DNA from: Actinomycetes bacterium
GTDB taxonomy: Bacteria; Actinomycetota; Acidimicrobiia; Acidimicrobiales; RAAP-2
Direction: 5' to 3'
Length of the DNA stretch: 5,416 nt
Assembly: GCA_021802025.1 (NCBI GenBank)
Contig: JAKABC010000117.1
Coordinates: forward strand, 1-5,416
Below, piece after piece: positions 5,342 through 5,416 of this stretch. How positions within the stretch are numbered: the stretch's first letter is position 1; each line of letters starts with the position of its first letter. The notes beneath the pieces are model-generated. The model made no database searches, was not told the origin of the DNA, and saw nothing but the letters and a program-made list of their open reading frames with translations. The translations under genes and the position numbers were made by a program.

Positions 5342-5416
5342 CTATCCCAGCAGGTGCCTCGCCACGACAACGCGCTGGATCTGGTTCGTGCCCTCGTAGA
5401 TCTGGGTGATCTTGGC
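5342..5416 (-). CDS. Acyl-CoA dehydrogenase, C-terminal end (runs off the right edge)
   Basis: Only the last 24 codons and the stop TAG (5342-5344) are inside the window. The tail AKITQIYEGTNQIQR followed by VVVARHLLG is the hallmark C-terminus of FAD-dependent acyl-CoA dehydrogenases, which oxidise acyl-CoA to 2-enoyl-CoA and pass electrons to electron-transfer flavoprotein. The Glu of YEGT is the catalytic base in the medium-chain, short-chain and butyryl-CoA enzymes, and it is present. Chain-length preference cannot be told from this piece. The gene ends about 85 bp before the toxin-antitoxin promoter on the same strand; that gap shows no clear terminator, so some read-through into the operon is possible. 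Confidence 0.93.
   Translation of the reverse strand, partial: AKITQIYEGTNQIQRVVVARHLLG

Noticed and set aside
1..5416. CRISPR array, tRNA/rRNA gene, insertion sequence or attachment site.
   Set aside because: No spaced repeats of CRISPR size, no cloverleaf or rRNA stretch, and no transposase or terminal inverted repeats with target duplication were seen by reading.

Overview
The window has high GC, strongly GC-biased third codon positions in its clear genes, frequent GTG starts and a leaderless-looking promoter. With its protein families this suggests an actinobacterium, but no marker fixes the lineage; an acidimicrobial or similar soil/aquatic actinobacterium is only a guess.

Layout from left to right: (1) minus strand, positions 1-469, the N-terminal 156 codons of an unrecognised, helix-rich, probably cytoplasmic protein, with a possible 47-codon ORF just upstream overlapping its start; (2) a divergent intergenic region of about 390 bp carrying a promoter-like element for (3) a plus-strand secreted serine peptidase of family S53 (858-2600), with signal peptide, catalytic core and C-terminal beta-sandwich-like domain; (4) a convergent 353-bp intergenic gap without a recognisable gene; (5) minus strand, 2954-4048, a questin-oxidase-like protein (DUF4243 family); (6) about 600 bp (4049-4655) with no convincing gene but a 12-bp tandem repeat and several hairpins; (7) minus strand, a complete toxin-antitoxin operon: a ribbon-helix-helix antitoxin (5021-5227) overlapping a Doc/Fic toxin (4656-5024), headed by a perfect 10-bp-arm inverted repeat that overlaps the probable -10 box; (8) minus strand, the last 24 codons of an acyl-CoA dehydrogenase (5342-5416).

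The only clear functional unit is the toxin-antitoxin pair: the antitoxin should bind and neutralise the Doc toxin and repress their common promoter at the palindrome. The peptidase, the questin-oxidase-like enzyme and the acyl-CoA dehydrogenase look like independent genes. Nothing here amounts to an unknown multi-gene system. The most notable points are the RHH-Doc pairing with its compact leaderless promoter, and an S53 peptidase that lacks a normal prodomain and appears to have lost its calcium-site residues.
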